From JBBQYD01 sp942493075 (GTDB taxonomy: Bacteria; Verrucomicrobiota; Verrucomicrobiia; Limisphaerales; UBA8199), in contig OW818681.1 of the NCBI GenBank assembly GCA_942493075.1, positions 1,488,001-1,552,000 on the forward strand: a stretch of DNA of 64,000 bases, given 5' to 3'. The notes under the pieces are model-generated. The model had not been told where the DNA came from. It saw only the letters and a list, made by a program, of their open reading frames with translations, and made no database searches. Made by a program: the position numbers and the translations under genes. Below, piece after piece: positions 43,032 through 51,899 of the stretch (within the stretch, counting starts at the first letter, position 1; each line of letters begins with the position of its first letter).

Positions 43032-45377
43032 GTGTTTCGCAATCGTCTCTATTACGGCGTAAAGCCGCTGCTGCCCGCCAGGCTCCGACTCGGCGTGCGC
43101 GGCTACCTTGCCCGGCGCGCTCGCGCCACCGTCGCGGACGTCTGGCCCATTTCGCCAGGATCAGAACGAGTTCCAGAAGGTTGGACTGGTTGGCCTGATG
43201 GCAAGAAATTTGCCGTCGTCCTCACTCATGACGTCGAAGGACAGCGTGGGCTTGACAACATTCAGAACCTCATCGATCTGGAGAAGAGCCTCGGATTTCA
43301 ATCTTCATTCAACCTGATACCCGAAGGCGAATACCGCGTTACCCCTGAAATCCGGAAGAGCATCACCGACCAAGGATTTGAGGTTGGCGTCCACGACCTG
43401 TATCACAACGGCAAACTATTTCTGAATCGGGCTGATTTCGCGAAGAACGCTGAAAAGATCAATCACTACCTGAAAGACTGGGGTGCATCCGGGTTTAGAT
43501 CCGGCTTCATGCTCCACAACCTGGATTGGATACACGACCTGAACGTCGCATACGACCTTTCGACATTCGACACCGATCCATTTGAACCCCAACCCCACGG
43601 CCAGCACACCATCTTCCCGTTTTGGGTACCGGGTTGTTCAGAGGTCAGAGAGCAGAGGTCGGAGAGCAGAGTTCAGAGGTCGGTGGACGGAAGCCAGACA
43701 TCAGACCTCAGATCTCAGACGTCCGAGCCTTCAGCCTTTGGCCTTCAGCCTTCAGCCTTTGGTAATTCGACAGGATATGTCGAATTGCCTTACACCCTCC
43801 CCCAGGATTCCACGCTGTTCCTCATCCTCAAGGAGCAGCATCCTGACATCTGGATTCACAAGCTCGATTGGGTCGCCAAGCATGGCGGCATGGTCCTGGT
43901 GAACGTTCATCCGGATTACTTACGATTCCCGGGAGAAAAGAAGACCGGTCTGACTTACTCGTATACAATGTACGAGCGGCTGCTGGTTTATCTTCGTCAG
44001 AAGTATGCCCAAGCTTATTGGAACCCTACCCCGGCAGGCGCAGCATCATACATTCGAGAGATGAGTTCTCCTAAGTCGATCGCACCGCGACTTGGAAATA
44101 GGCATTCAGGCCCTAGAAAACGGGCTGCAGTTGTGCTTTATTCCGGTTATCCTAACGATCCGCGTCCACGTCGCGAACTGGAAGCTCTGCTGGATGTGGG
44201 AATGGCTGTGGACCTGATTTGCCTTCATGATGACCCCAACTCTCCTAAAAGAGAACAGAAAGGCCATCTCAGCATAACCCGGCTGCCTATTCGTCATCAG
44301 AGGAGTAGCAAGTTCCTCTATTTCTGGAATTACGCTCGTTTTTTTCTGTATGCATTCGCTCTGCTGACCCGACGATCCTTGACGTGCAGGTTCGATTTGG
44401 TGCATGTGCATAACATGCCTGATTTTCTCATCTTTTCTGCATTGGTTCCAAAGCTTCAAGGTGCCCGGCTCATTCTGGACCTGCATGACCCGATGCCCGA
44501 GCTCTACGAGAGCATTTACGGATTGAGTCCCGATTCGCCAGTAGTCCGCATTCTTCATCGAATGGAGAAGGCCTGTATTAGCTTTGCCGATCTAGTGCTT
44601 ACTCCAAACGAAGCCTTCAGGAGACTCTTTTGTTCCCGTAGTTGCCGTCCCGGGAAGGTTGAAATTGTAATGAACACACCAGACGAGCATTTATTTGCCG
44701 TTTCAGAGCGCCCGACTGGTAATCATGCGCCCAAGCAGGAGTTTCGTATCATGTTCCACGGGTTGATCGCCGAGCGCCATGGGCTTTCCACAGCGGTTGA
44801 GGCGCTTAAGATCGTTACACCCGATGTACCTCAGGCTGTTCTGGAGATTTACGGAGGAAAGAACGCGTACCTTGCGGAGGTTACAGCTTTGGCCGAAAAG
44901 ATCGGCGTAGGTGGAAGGTGCCGCTATAAAGGGAAGCGTCCCATTGATGACATCCCGGCAGCTATCGCCGAATGCGATCTTGGAATCATTCCTAACAAAC
45001 GCACCCCATTTACTGAGATCAACTTTCCAACTCGAATTTTCGAATACCTTTGCATGGGCAAGCCCGTGATCGTTCCGCGAACAGAAGGTATTAAGGATTA
45101 TTTTGACGAGGGGAGCATTATTTATTTCGAACCAAACGATCCCCCCGATCTCGCTCGCAAGATCGCATGGGTGTACACGAACCCGCAGAAAGTTCAGGGA
45201 GTAATAGCTCGGGGCCTTGAAGTTTATGCTCAGCACAGGTGGTCGGCGGAGAGACAAAAGTTCCTTCACCTCGTGTTTAACTTGCTTGGTAACGAATCGG
45301 GGACGCTTTCGAAATCCCCACATCCAACTCACCCGGCTGCCCCCGTGAGCCAGGCAAGCACAGCACTGACCGATTAG
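43032..45377 (+). CDS. Polysaccharide deacetylase-like/GT4 glycosyltransferase fusion
   Basis: 781 residues from a GTG. Residues ~55-340 are a NodB-like deacetylase domain of the exopolysaccharide type (KKFAVVLTHDVEGQRG with the catalytic/metal Asp pair, SSFNLIPEGEYRVT, FEVGVHDLYHNGKL with metal His, GFRSGFMLHNLDW). Residues ~360-760 are a GT4 transferase (VVLYSGYPNDPRPRRELEAL, DLVHVHNMPDFLIFSALVP, LDLHDPMPELYES, FRIMFHGLIAERHGL, NFPTRIFEYLCMGKPVIVPR). The fusion could remove an acetyl group from a sugar and add a sugar to the same lipid-linked acceptor. The deacetylase domain is interrupted at ~202-244 by a 42-residue stretch encoded by a 126-bp 7-mer array. The enzyme sits downstream of the four-helix insertion. 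Confidence 0.88.
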   Translation: MFRNRLYYGVKPLLPARLRLGVRGYLARRARATVADVWPISPGSERVPEGWTGWPDGKKFAVVLTHDVEGQRGLDNIQNLIDLEKSLGFQSSFNLIPEGEYRVTPEIRKSITDQGFEVGVHDLYHNGKLFLNRADFAKNAEKINHYLKDWGASGFRSGFMLHNLDWIHDLNVAYDLSTFDTDPFEPQPHGQHTIFPFWVPGCSEVREQRSESRVQRSVDGSQTSDLRSQTSEPSAFGLQPSAFGNSTGYVELPYTLPQDSTLFLILKEQHPDIWIHKLDWVAKHGGMVLVNVHPDYLRFPGEKKTGLTYSYTMYERLLVYLRQKYAQAYWNPTPAGAASYIREMSSPKSIAPRLGNRHSGPRKRAAVVLYSGYPNDPRPRRELEALLDVGMAVDLICLHDDPNSPKREQKGHLSITRLPIRHQRSSKFLYFWNYARFFLYAFALLTRRSLTCRFDLVHVHNMPDFLIFSALVPKLQGARLILDLHDPMPELYESIYGLSPDSPVVRILHRMEKACISFADLVLTPNEAFRRLFCSRSCRPGKVEIVMNTPDEHLFAVSERPTGNHAPKQEFRIMFHGLIAERHGLSTAVEALKIVTPDVPQAVLEIYGGKNAYLAEVTALAEKIGVGGRCRYKGKRPIDDIPAAIAECDLGIIPNKRTPFTEINFPTRIFEYLCMGKPVIVPRTEGIKDYFDEGSIIYFEPNDPPDLARKIAWVYTNPQKVQGVIARGLEVYAQHRWSAERQKFLHLVFNLLGNESGTLSKSPHPTHPAAPVSQASTALTD
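43637..43763 (+). repeat. Heptanucleotide array 8, in frame inside the deacetylase domain
   Basis: About 18 units in 7-base register moving from CAGAGGT/CAGAGAG/CGGAGAG types through CAGACAT, CAGACCT, CAGATCT to TTCAGCC/TTTGGCC. The length is close to a multiple of 21, so the reading frame is kept; the peptide is SEVREQRSESRVQRSVDGSQ and similar. Confidence 0.85.
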
Positions 45378-45407
45378 GTTCGTCTTCGTAAGCGCAGTGA
45401 TCGAAGT

Positions 45408-46289
45408 ATGAGTTGCCAAGAATATGCGATAGTGACTCCCGTTCGCAACGAGTCCCGGCATCTTTCCGAGACCGTGGAGTCTGTGGTGGCGCAGAGCTTG
45501 CGGCCCAGACTTTGGCTGATTGTTAATGATGGCTCAACAGACAGCACGGCAGCCATTGTGGACGAGGCAGCGGCGCGTCATCCATGGATTAGGACCATTC
45601 ACCGTCCTGACCGCGGGTTTCGCAAATCGGGTGGCGGCGTTATCGAAGCCTTCTATGATGGTTTTGAACTCCTTTCGAAAACGGCACCAGGTTGGGATTA
45701 CCTCGTGAAGCTCGACGGTGACCTGCGCTTCCAACCTGATTACTTTAAACAATGCCTCTCCCGGTTCGATGCGGATCCGAAGCTCGGCATTGGTGGCGGC
45801 ATGGTATGTGAAGCCATGGGCAACCAGTGGATCGAGGAGTCCAAAGGAGACCCTGCTTTCCACGTGAGAGGCGCCACGAAAATCTATAGACGCGCGTGTT
45901 GGGATGCTATCGGTGGTCTGCTTAAGGCTCCAGGCTGGGATACGCTGGATGAACTAAAGGCAAACATGCTTGGTTGGAATACCTACACCTTTCGGGATTT
46001 GAAGCTGCTGCAGCTCAAATCCACCGGCACAGCCGATGGGACCTGGAAGAATTGGGTGAAGAACGGCAGAGCGAACTATATTACGGGGTATCATCCTTTG
46101 TTCATGCTGGCCAAGTGCGGGAGGCGGATCATGCGCCCCCCCTTCTTTGTTGCTGGCATGGCGCTGCTTGTTGGTTTTTGTGGCGGATATCTTCGCCGAC
46201 TTAAACAGGTCGACGATCCAGAACTCATAACGTATTTGAGATCCCAGCAGATTAACCGTTTGCGTGGTCGGCACAGTCTGTGGTCCTAA
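45408..46289 (+). CDS. GT2-family glycosyltransferase (membrane-associated)
   Basis: 293 residues. A GT-A fold begins YAIVTPVRNESRHLSETVES, with nucleotide-binding IVNDGSTDSTAAIV, the metal motif KLDGDLRF (DxD) and the acceptor region GGMVCEAMGNQW...HVRGATKIYRRACWDAIGGL. The C-terminal ~60 residues hold one membrane segment (FFVAGMALLVGFCGGYL). It adds one sugar to the growing lipid-linked unit from a nucleotide sugar; the sugar is unknown. Its end overlaps the permissive start of the next gene, so translation is coupled. Confidence 0.88.
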   Translation: MSCQEYAIVTPVRNESRHLSETVESVVAQSLRPRLWLIVNDGSTDSTAAIVDEAAARHPWIRTIHRPDRGFRKSGGGVIEAFYDGFELLSKTAPGWDYLVKLDGDLRFQPDYFKQCLSRFDADPKLGIGGGMVCEAMGNQWIEESKGDPAFHVRGATKIYRRACWDAIGGLLKAPGWDTLDELKANMLGWNTYTFRDLKLLQLKSTGTADGTWKNWVKNGRANYITGYHPLFMLAKCGRRIMRPPFFVAGMALLVGFCGGYLRRLKQVDDPELITYLRSQQINRLRGRHSLWS

Positions 46290-46299
46290 TCCCGCCCCA

Positions 46300-48147
46300 A
46301 TGAGCGATTTCTTATTAGATTTCCGGAACGGGCCAGATCGGTCCGCGGCCGCCCAGAAGGCAGCCGATTCGTTTACTTGGTGTCCGGATTCGAGAACCCA
46401 AATCATCGATAAAGGCTTGTTTAGTCTTGTTCTTGCCGGGGTCGACGACCAGCGACTTTGGGGACCGTGTGAGGTGGACAGCGCAGATGGAACTGTGTTT
46501 GTCGCACTGGCTGGCCGGATCGTGCTGAACGATGAGGATTGGGAGTCTTCAACGAAGAGCGATAATCGGGGTGGAGTAGTCTGCAAAGCTCTTCTAACCA
46601 AATACTTGCAGCAAGGGCTTGATTTCATTCCCACTCTGAATGGGAATTTTGCCGTTTTCATTTACGATGGACGGTCCTCGACCTTTCATCTTGCCACAGA
46701 CAGGGCGGGTATGCTCTTGTCCTATGGCCCAACGGCGTTCGAAAAGACACCGGTTCTTGGCTCCCACCCGGATGTATTGGCCTCCACGCTAGGGGAAGAG
46801 CAGAATCTGGACATGGTCTCTCTCGCTGAGTTCGTCACTACGGGAAGGCTGACTCCGCCACACACCTACTATAGGGGAGTTCAAGCACTGGAGAGCGGAA
46901 CATTATACACAATCGACCTTTCCTCCCAATCACGGATACTGCAGCGGAAACGGTATTTTGATTTTCGATTCAGAATTGCCCCCGATTCGCAGGAAGAGAG
47001 CCTGGCTGAGGAACTGGCGGTTGCATTCCGAAGCGCTGTTCGCAAGCGCAGTCATTTCCGTCTTGGCAAAACGGCTGTTGCCCTTAGCGGCGGGCTTGAT
47101 TCCCGCGCCATTCTGTCGGCAGCCACGAGCGGTTCGGAGCTTTGTGCTTTCACCCTCTACGACCAGCCGAACCTGGAGTCGAGAACCGCTCAGGCACTCG
47201 CTCAGGCGGCAGGTGTTCCGTTTACAGCGGTTCAGCGACCTGAGGACTATTACGTTCGCTCGGCCGAACTCGGCGTGGCGATTTCCGGGGGGGCAGGCAA
47301 TATCGCCAGCAATCACTTTTTGGGGGTGAGAAGTCGGCTGGCCGACATGGGCATCAAAAACCTGCTCACAGGCTGTTACTGCGATTACTTGTTGAAGGGA
47401 CTTTCCCTCAACACGCAGGAGCGGAAGCTCTCTCGGAAGGAGCAAATCTCAGGCTTTAGCTTCCAGCATTATCATCGTCACTACCAGGGCCGGACTTTGC
47501 TTCGCACACAAGTAGTGAGCAGACTCGAGGAGAGATTTCCCGAAAGCCGGCAGCCCATTTTTTCTGAGGAGGATTGGTTGAATGTTGAACACAAACGTGC
47601 GTTCCCGCTTGCCTATGAGGGCGATTTGGCACAGCGGGCCATTCCGCAGCGCGTCATTCCTTGGTTCGTGCCGATGGCTGACAATGCCATTCTGGATGTC
47701 TATCTGAAAATCCCGTCCAGATTGAAGCTGAACAGCTCGCTATTTCGACGAATGGTGCAGATTGTCTGCGACAAAAAACTGGCAGCGTTGCCCGACAGCA
47801 ATACAGGCGCCCCTATACAGTCCTCGGCGATCTCCTTTTGCTGCCACCGTTATGTTTCCGCGCTGCGAAACAGGCTCAATCGCCGTTTTCACCGAGGCTT
47901 GGCCACGCGCGGGTCATGGCCGAACTGGAGGTTTCTCATCGGCAACAGCCCACAGATGAGGGAGCTTTGGTTGCGACCCAACGATTACGCTGTGGATATC
48001 TCAATGCGCCTTTTTGGTCACAATCCTTTCGCTTCGTTCCCAATCTCACCCAGCGATGGCGATATCGAACATTCTTTGCGCTTGTTCACTTTGAAGCTTT
48101 GGCTGGATCAGCGTGCGGGTTCGCGGTTCTCGTTTAATGACTGCTGA
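46300..48147 (+). CDS. Asparagine-synthase-like protein 1, N-terminal Cys absent
   Basis: I use the ATG at 46300 (MSDFLLDFRNG); a GTG at 46264 overlaps the previous gene. 615 residues. The N-terminal half looks like a class-II glutaminase fold (FVALAGRIVLNDEDW, FIPTLNGNFAVFIYDGRSST, ATDRAGMLLSYG), but there is no Cys at position 2 to hydrolyse glutamine. The C-terminal half is the synthetase PP-loop domain (KTAVALSGGLDSRAILSA), which activates a carboxylate with ATP. In exopolysaccharide loci such proteins are thought to amidate uronic acids; here ammonia would have to come from elsewhere, or the reaction is different. A paralogue with the same MSDFL start is at 53429. Confidence 0.85.
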   Translation: MSDFLLDFRNGPDRSAAAQKAADSFTWCPDSRTQIIDKGLFSLVLAGVDDQRLWGPCEVDSADGTVFVALAGRIVLNDEDWESSTKSDNRGGVVCKALLTKYLQQGLDFIPTLNGNFAVFIYDGRSSTFHLATDRAGMLLSYGPTAFEKTPVLGSHPDVLASTLGEEQNLDMVSLAEFVTTGRLTPPHTYYRGVQALESGTLYTIDLSSQSRILQRKRYFDFRFRIAPDSQEESLAEELAVAFRSAVRKRSHFRLGKTAVALSGGLDSRAILSAATSGSELCAFTLYDQPNLESRTAQALAQAAGVPFTAVQRPEDYYVRSAELGVAISGGAGNIASNHFLGVRSRLADMGIKNLLTGCYCDYLLKGLSLNTQERKLSRKEQISGFSFQHYHRHYQGRTLLRTQVVSRLEERFPESRQPIFSEEDWLNVEHKRAFPLAYEGDLAQRAIPQRVIPWFVPMADNAILDVYLKIPSRLKLNSSLFRRMVQIVCDKKLAALPDSNTGAPIQSSAISFCCHRYVSALRNRLNRRFHRGLATRGSWPNWRFLIGNSPQMRELWLRPNDYAVDISMRLFGHNPFASFPISPSDGDIEHSLRLFTLKLWLDQRAGSRFSFNDC

Positions 48148-48200
48148 GAAAATCCCTCATTGATGTGAGAGTTTGCGACCTCCAAGCTGACGCCTGCCAA

Positions 48201-49157
48201 ATGGACGTTTCGATAATTATCGTTAACTGGAACACCGAAGAGTTGCTCAAGAACTGTTTGCGTTCAATCGCGGCAGCCTCTCTCGATCATCAAGTTGAAA
48301 CCATCGTTGTTGACAACAACTCAGCCGATGGGTCTCGTGACATGGTGGCTCGGGAGTTCCCGGCTGTGAAACTCTTCAACTCCGGGGCGAACCTGGGGTT
48401 CGCCAAGGCCAACAATATAGGCCTGCGTCATGCGACAGCTCCTTTGGTGCTGTATCTCAACCCGGATACTGAACTCCGAGCAAATAGTCTGACGCAGATG
48501 GTGGATTTTTTGCGCAGAAACCCTTCCGTTGGAGCACTCGGTTGCAAGATTCGCAATGCTTCTGGGACACTGCAACAATTGGGACTTCAGTGGTTTCCAT
48601 CTCCGATAACCGAGATTCTCAGATTGATGGGAGCGTCAGAACGGTCACTGTCCCGGTTTCCCAGCATCTTTCCCTATCATGAGCCGCAACTGAGCGGTTT
48701 TGTGAAGAAGCTATATGGGGCGTGCCTGCTGGTGAGACGCACGGTATTGGATCAGGTTGGTGCTTTTGATGAGCGTTTTTTCATGTATTGCGAGGACGTT
48801 GATCTGTGTCATCGCATTTCGAGTGCCGGTTGGCGTATTTATTACCTGGCTGAGGCGGAGATCCTTCATTTGGGAGCCAGTTCCAGCGCGCACACGGTTA
48901 GCGGTTTCTCCGTGTTAATGATGTGCGAATCGAAATCGAAACTGATTCGAAAACACTTCGGTTTGCTCGGGAGCGCTGGCTTCCGAGGTGTCCTCGCGAT
49001 CGGTGCCCCGTGTCGCCTATTGGGATTGTTAGTTGTCAGGACCCCTCTCTTCGCGCGATTAGGCATTTCCAAAGCGTACTTGGATTCAGGAATTTTCAAG
49101 TACACGACCATGACGAGATGGGCTTATGGAATTGAAAGACCAAGAGTCAAAGAATGA
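48201..49157 (+). CDS. GT2-family glycosyltransferase, rhamnosyltransferase-like
   Basis: The ATG at 48201 (MDVSIIIVNWNTEELLKNCL) is preferred to 48165. 318 residues. Family blocks: VSIIIVNWNT, TIVVDNNSADGSRDMV, ANLGFAKANNIGLRHA, VLYLNPDTELRANSL (DxD-like), GALGCKIRNASGTLQQLG, YGACLLVRRTVLDQVGAFDE and MYCEDVDLCHRISSAGWRIY. The motifs fit dTDP-rhamnose or similar transferases of O-antigen and capsule loci. It has a short C-terminal hydrophobic patch (GLLVVRTPLF). It acts in the cytoplasm on the lipid-linked unit. Confidence 0.9.
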   Translation: MDVSIIIVNWNTEELLKNCLRSIAAASLDHQVETIVVDNNSADGSRDMVAREFPAVKLFNSGANLGFAKANNIGLRHATAPLVLYLNPDTELRANSLTQMVDFLRRNPSVGALGCKIRNASGTLQQLGLQWFPSPITEILRLMGASERSLSRFPSIFPYHEPQLSGFVKKLYGACLLVRRTVLDQVGAFDERFFMYCEDVDLCHRISSAGWRIYYLAEAEILHLGASSSAHTVSGFSVLMMCESKSKLIRKHFGLLGSAGFRGVLAIGAPCRLLGLLVVRTPLFARLGISKAYLDSGIFKYTTMTRWAYGIERPRVKE

Positions 49158-49329
49158 AGCTCCATTGTGCTGCGTTTGACGCAAAAATGGACACTGGATT
49201 TCGTGTTAGCACCTTGCGTTACGCTTCATTACCTGCAACTTGTCTTGATTGGCCTGAAACGTGCTGTTACACTCAGGCATGATCGAGATTTGTTTAGGCG
49301 ATCAGGCGTCGAAGGGAGGACTTAAGTTC

Positions 49330-51807
49330 GTGTATCTTCGTTCCTGTCGTTGGTTTTTTCTTTTAACTTTCACAGTTCTGTTAGAGTTTGGCTCCTTTGC
49401 GGCTCTGGTAGCTCCGCCCACTCTTTCCATTTCTGAAGGTTTCGACACGGGTGTTGATGTTTCTTCCTGGCTTACCTGGAACGACGTTAACTCTGCGACC
49501 TCGAGCTACAGCGTGGAAATATCGACTGATAACAAATCCTACACGCAGATTTTGCGTACCGGGCTGGGGGAGCAGACTGCAAAACTGCGGGTCCCGTACG
49601 GGGTGTTATACTGGGCGCGAGTTCGGGCAATGTTGGGAACAAGTGCCTCCGGGTTCTCGCCGACGGTTCAAATTGTCGGAGTAGCACCGCCCTCCAGAAT
49701 AACGGCTGTTTCCACGAACACTGGTTCAGCATTGGTCGGTTGGCGTGACAATTCAAAGAATGAGGAGGGGTTCTCCGTGGAGCGAAGTCGGGATGGCGGA
49801 CAGACGTTCACGATAATCACCAAAGTCGCTTCCGGAGCTAGTTCGTTCCTTGACAGCACGGCTTTGCCAGCGGAGCGGTACCTTTATCGGGTTCGCGCCT
49901 TTGTAACCGCCGGAGAGTCACCTCCAACCGAGACCGTAGAAATTGCTCCCGGCCTGCCGCCAGATTCCCCAGGGGAGGTTGATGCTTATACGATCAACGA
50001 GTCAACCACAGGGACTTCGTCCACCAGCGTCCTGGTTAACTGGAAAGATCGTTCTCTTACCGAAACCGGTTGGCGAATCGATCAGCGCACCGAAACAGGC
50101 ACGTGGACTAAAGTAGGCGCTTACCCTTCGTCATATACCGGCAACTCCCATCTCGTGAGAGGGTTGTCCCCTGGAACGATCTACTATTTCCGAGTTTGCT
50201 CCACCAACGGCGCGGGCGATTCCATTCCCGTGGTGGCACGCATAGCCTTGCCATCTGTGCCCAACCTTAGTTCAACCTCGCCTCGCACTTGGTATGTGGA
50301 TTCCGCTGCCCCCGCCTCGAATCTGAGCGGCCAGTCCTGGGCAAATGCATGGCTGGATTTCAGCAGCATCAACTGGGTGGCAATCAAACCTGGAGACACT
50401 CTACGCATCAGCGGTGGGATGACCAACCGGGAATACTCCACTGTTCTGCATGTTTCAGCATCTGGTGCTGAGGATAAACCGATCACGATAGCTGTGGGAA
50501 AAGATAACGGCTATTCCGGTCGGGTGATCATGAAGAAGGGAGTGACTTTCCACGCTTCCCGCTGGGTCACGCTGGATGGATCTCGGGACACGAAATTCGT
50601 GCCAACTGCTGTGACGGCTCTCAGCCCCAACATCAACATGGAAATCCAAAACCCAACCGGCACCGGGATCTATGGTACCGTGCCGCAAGGGCTCACCATT
50701 CGGTGGTTGGAGATTCATAGTACGGGGACGTCGTCGCAGACGACGTATGATCATGGGATCCGGTTGAACGCAACCGATCCCAAGTATCAACCCACCCAGG
50801 TCGAGATCGCTTACTGTCATATCCACGACAACTGGGTGGACGGCGTGAATATCCCTGGGAATACGGAACCTTCCTATGGTGACGTCGTGGTGCATCATAA
50901 TCTCATTGAACGCAACGGGGATGATGGGATTCAGATCGCTGGAGGAGTGGATGTCCACGATAACATCATCCGAAAGCGCAGGCTCGGAGAGGGGACGGGC
51001 CACCCGGACGGCATACAGACCGGCGGATCCTATTATCGGATATACAACAACCTGATCTATGATTTCGGAAACTCCTTGATCTTTGCTGAGGTCTCCCGCC
51101 CGACAAATGGCTGGATTCATATCTACAACAACGTATTCACGGTTCAGGAAATACAACCACCCTACGGTGTGTCGATTACCTGCAACGCGCTCGGCTATCC
51201 GGGGGGGTATATTGCCGAAATGATCAATTCCCAGATCCAGATTGTAAACAATACATTCATCGGCCTGCCCTCCGCTGCAATTACACTGACCCGCAGCTCA
51301 TCCAACGAAGTCGGTATCATCCGGATGCGTTCCTCGAGCGTCGGCAATAACATCATTCACAACTGCGCCTACAACTTCCCCGATAACGGCAGCCCGATTT
51401 CTCTGAAAGGCCAGGATGGCGCCGGGTTTGAATTCAAGACCCTCGATTTCCCCTTCGAAGGGAATGTCGTATCCGGTGCCTGCAAGCGGATTCAATACCT
51501 GGCAAGCGGACCGCATGTCTCGGCGGAAACCTTGAATTCAGCGTTGGGTTTCACTCGCAACATCAGCACCTCGCCTCTGTTCGTCGCCTTTGCCAACTTG
51601 AATTTTCGTCTGGCGCCGGGCGATGTCTCCGCCACCCGGCGAGGTGTGGATCTGACCGCTTTAGCCGCGTTGATGCCCGGTTTAACAAGTGATAAGGATG
51701 GCAACCCGCGACCCTTAGGGAAATCGTGGGATGCGGGGGCGTATAACGCCACCACCGTCGTCCTGCAGCCCCAACCACCCGGCAACGTCCGGGTTATGGG
51801 TAATTAG
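49330..51807 (+). CDS. Secreted FN3/right-handed beta-helix protein 1
   Basis: I prefer the GTG at 49330: GGGAGGA lies 10 bases upstream and it opens a signal peptide (CRWFFLLTFTVLLEFGSFAA); the frame extends back to 49261. 825 residues. Residues ~30-330 are three fibronectin-III-like domains (VSTNTGSALVGWRDNSKNEE, TGTSSTSVLVNWKDRSLTET). From ~340 follows a right-handed parallel beta-helix: TWYVDSAAPASN, HASRWVTLDGS, IEIAYCHIHDNWVDGV, VVVHHNLIERNGDDGIQIAG, RIYNNLIYDFGNSLIF. Such helices act as lyases, epimerases or polymer-binding proteins; it likely handles the polysaccharide after export (inference). A paralogue is at 61527. A strong terminator follows. Confidence 0.88.
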   Translation: MYLRSCRWFFLLTFTVLLEFGSFAALVAPPTLSISEGFDTGVDVSSWLTWNDVNSATSSYSVEISTDNKSYTQILRTGLGEQTAKLRVPYGVLYWARVRAMLGTSASGFSPTVQIVGVAPPSRITAVSTNTGSALVGWRDNSKNEEGFSVERSRDGGQTFTIITKVASGASSFLDSTALPAERYLYRVRAFVTAGESPPTETVEIAPGLPPDSPGEVDAYTINESTTGTSSTSVLVNWKDRSLTETGWRIDQRTETGTWTKVGAYPSSYTGNSHLVRGLSPGTIYYFRVCSTNGAGDSIPVVARIALPSVPNLSSTSPRTWYVDSAAPASNLSGQSWANAWLDFSSINWVAIKPGDTLRISGGMTNREYSTVLHVSASGAEDKPITIAVGKDNGYSGRVIMKKGVTFHASRWVTLDGSRDTKFVPTAVTALSPNINMEIQNPTGTGIYGTVPQGLTIRWLEIHSTGTSSQTTYDHGIRLNATDPKYQPTQVEIAYCHIHDNWVDGVNIPGNTEPSYGDVVVHHNLIERNGDDGIQIAGGVDVHDNIIRKRRLGEGTGHPDGIQTGGSYYRIYNNLIYDFGNSLIFAEVSRPTNGWIHIYNNVFTVQEIQPPYGVSITCNALGYPGGYIAEMINSQIQIVNNTFIGLPSAAITLTRSSSNEVGIIRMRSSSVGNNIIHNCAYNFPDNGSPISLKGQDGAGFEFKTLDFPFEGNVVSGACKRIQYLASGPHVSAETLNSALGFTRNISTSPLFVAFANLNFRLAPGDVSATRRGVDLTALAALMPGLTSDKDGNPRPLGKSWDAGAYNATTVVLQPQPPGNVRVMGN

Positions 51808-51841
51808 TCAACAGGTTAGTTCCAATCCATTCGAGCCTTTC

Positions 51842-51887
51842 GTGGCTTCCGCGCCCAGCCTGTCTGGGCGCGGAAGCCACTCTTCTT
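51842..51887 (+). terminator. Strong internal hairpin/terminator
   Basis: GTGGCTTCCGCGCCCAG (51842-51858) is perfectly complementary to 51864-51880 around the loop CCTGT; the 17-bp stem is followed by TCTTCTTTC. It is between the beta-helix gene and the flippase gene, in the middle of a same-strand operon. Confidence 0.8.
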
Positions 51888-51899
51888 TCGGAAACTGCT

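Noticed and set aside
43637..43763. CRISPR-like array
   Set aside because: Units are 7 bases in continuous register with no spacers and no cas genes; this holds for all eight arrays.
49251..49268. Second sigma-54 site (TTGGCCTGAAACGTGCT) before the beta-helix gene
   Set aside because: It keeps GG-N10-GC but has three mismatches in conserved positions; too weak to list as a feature.
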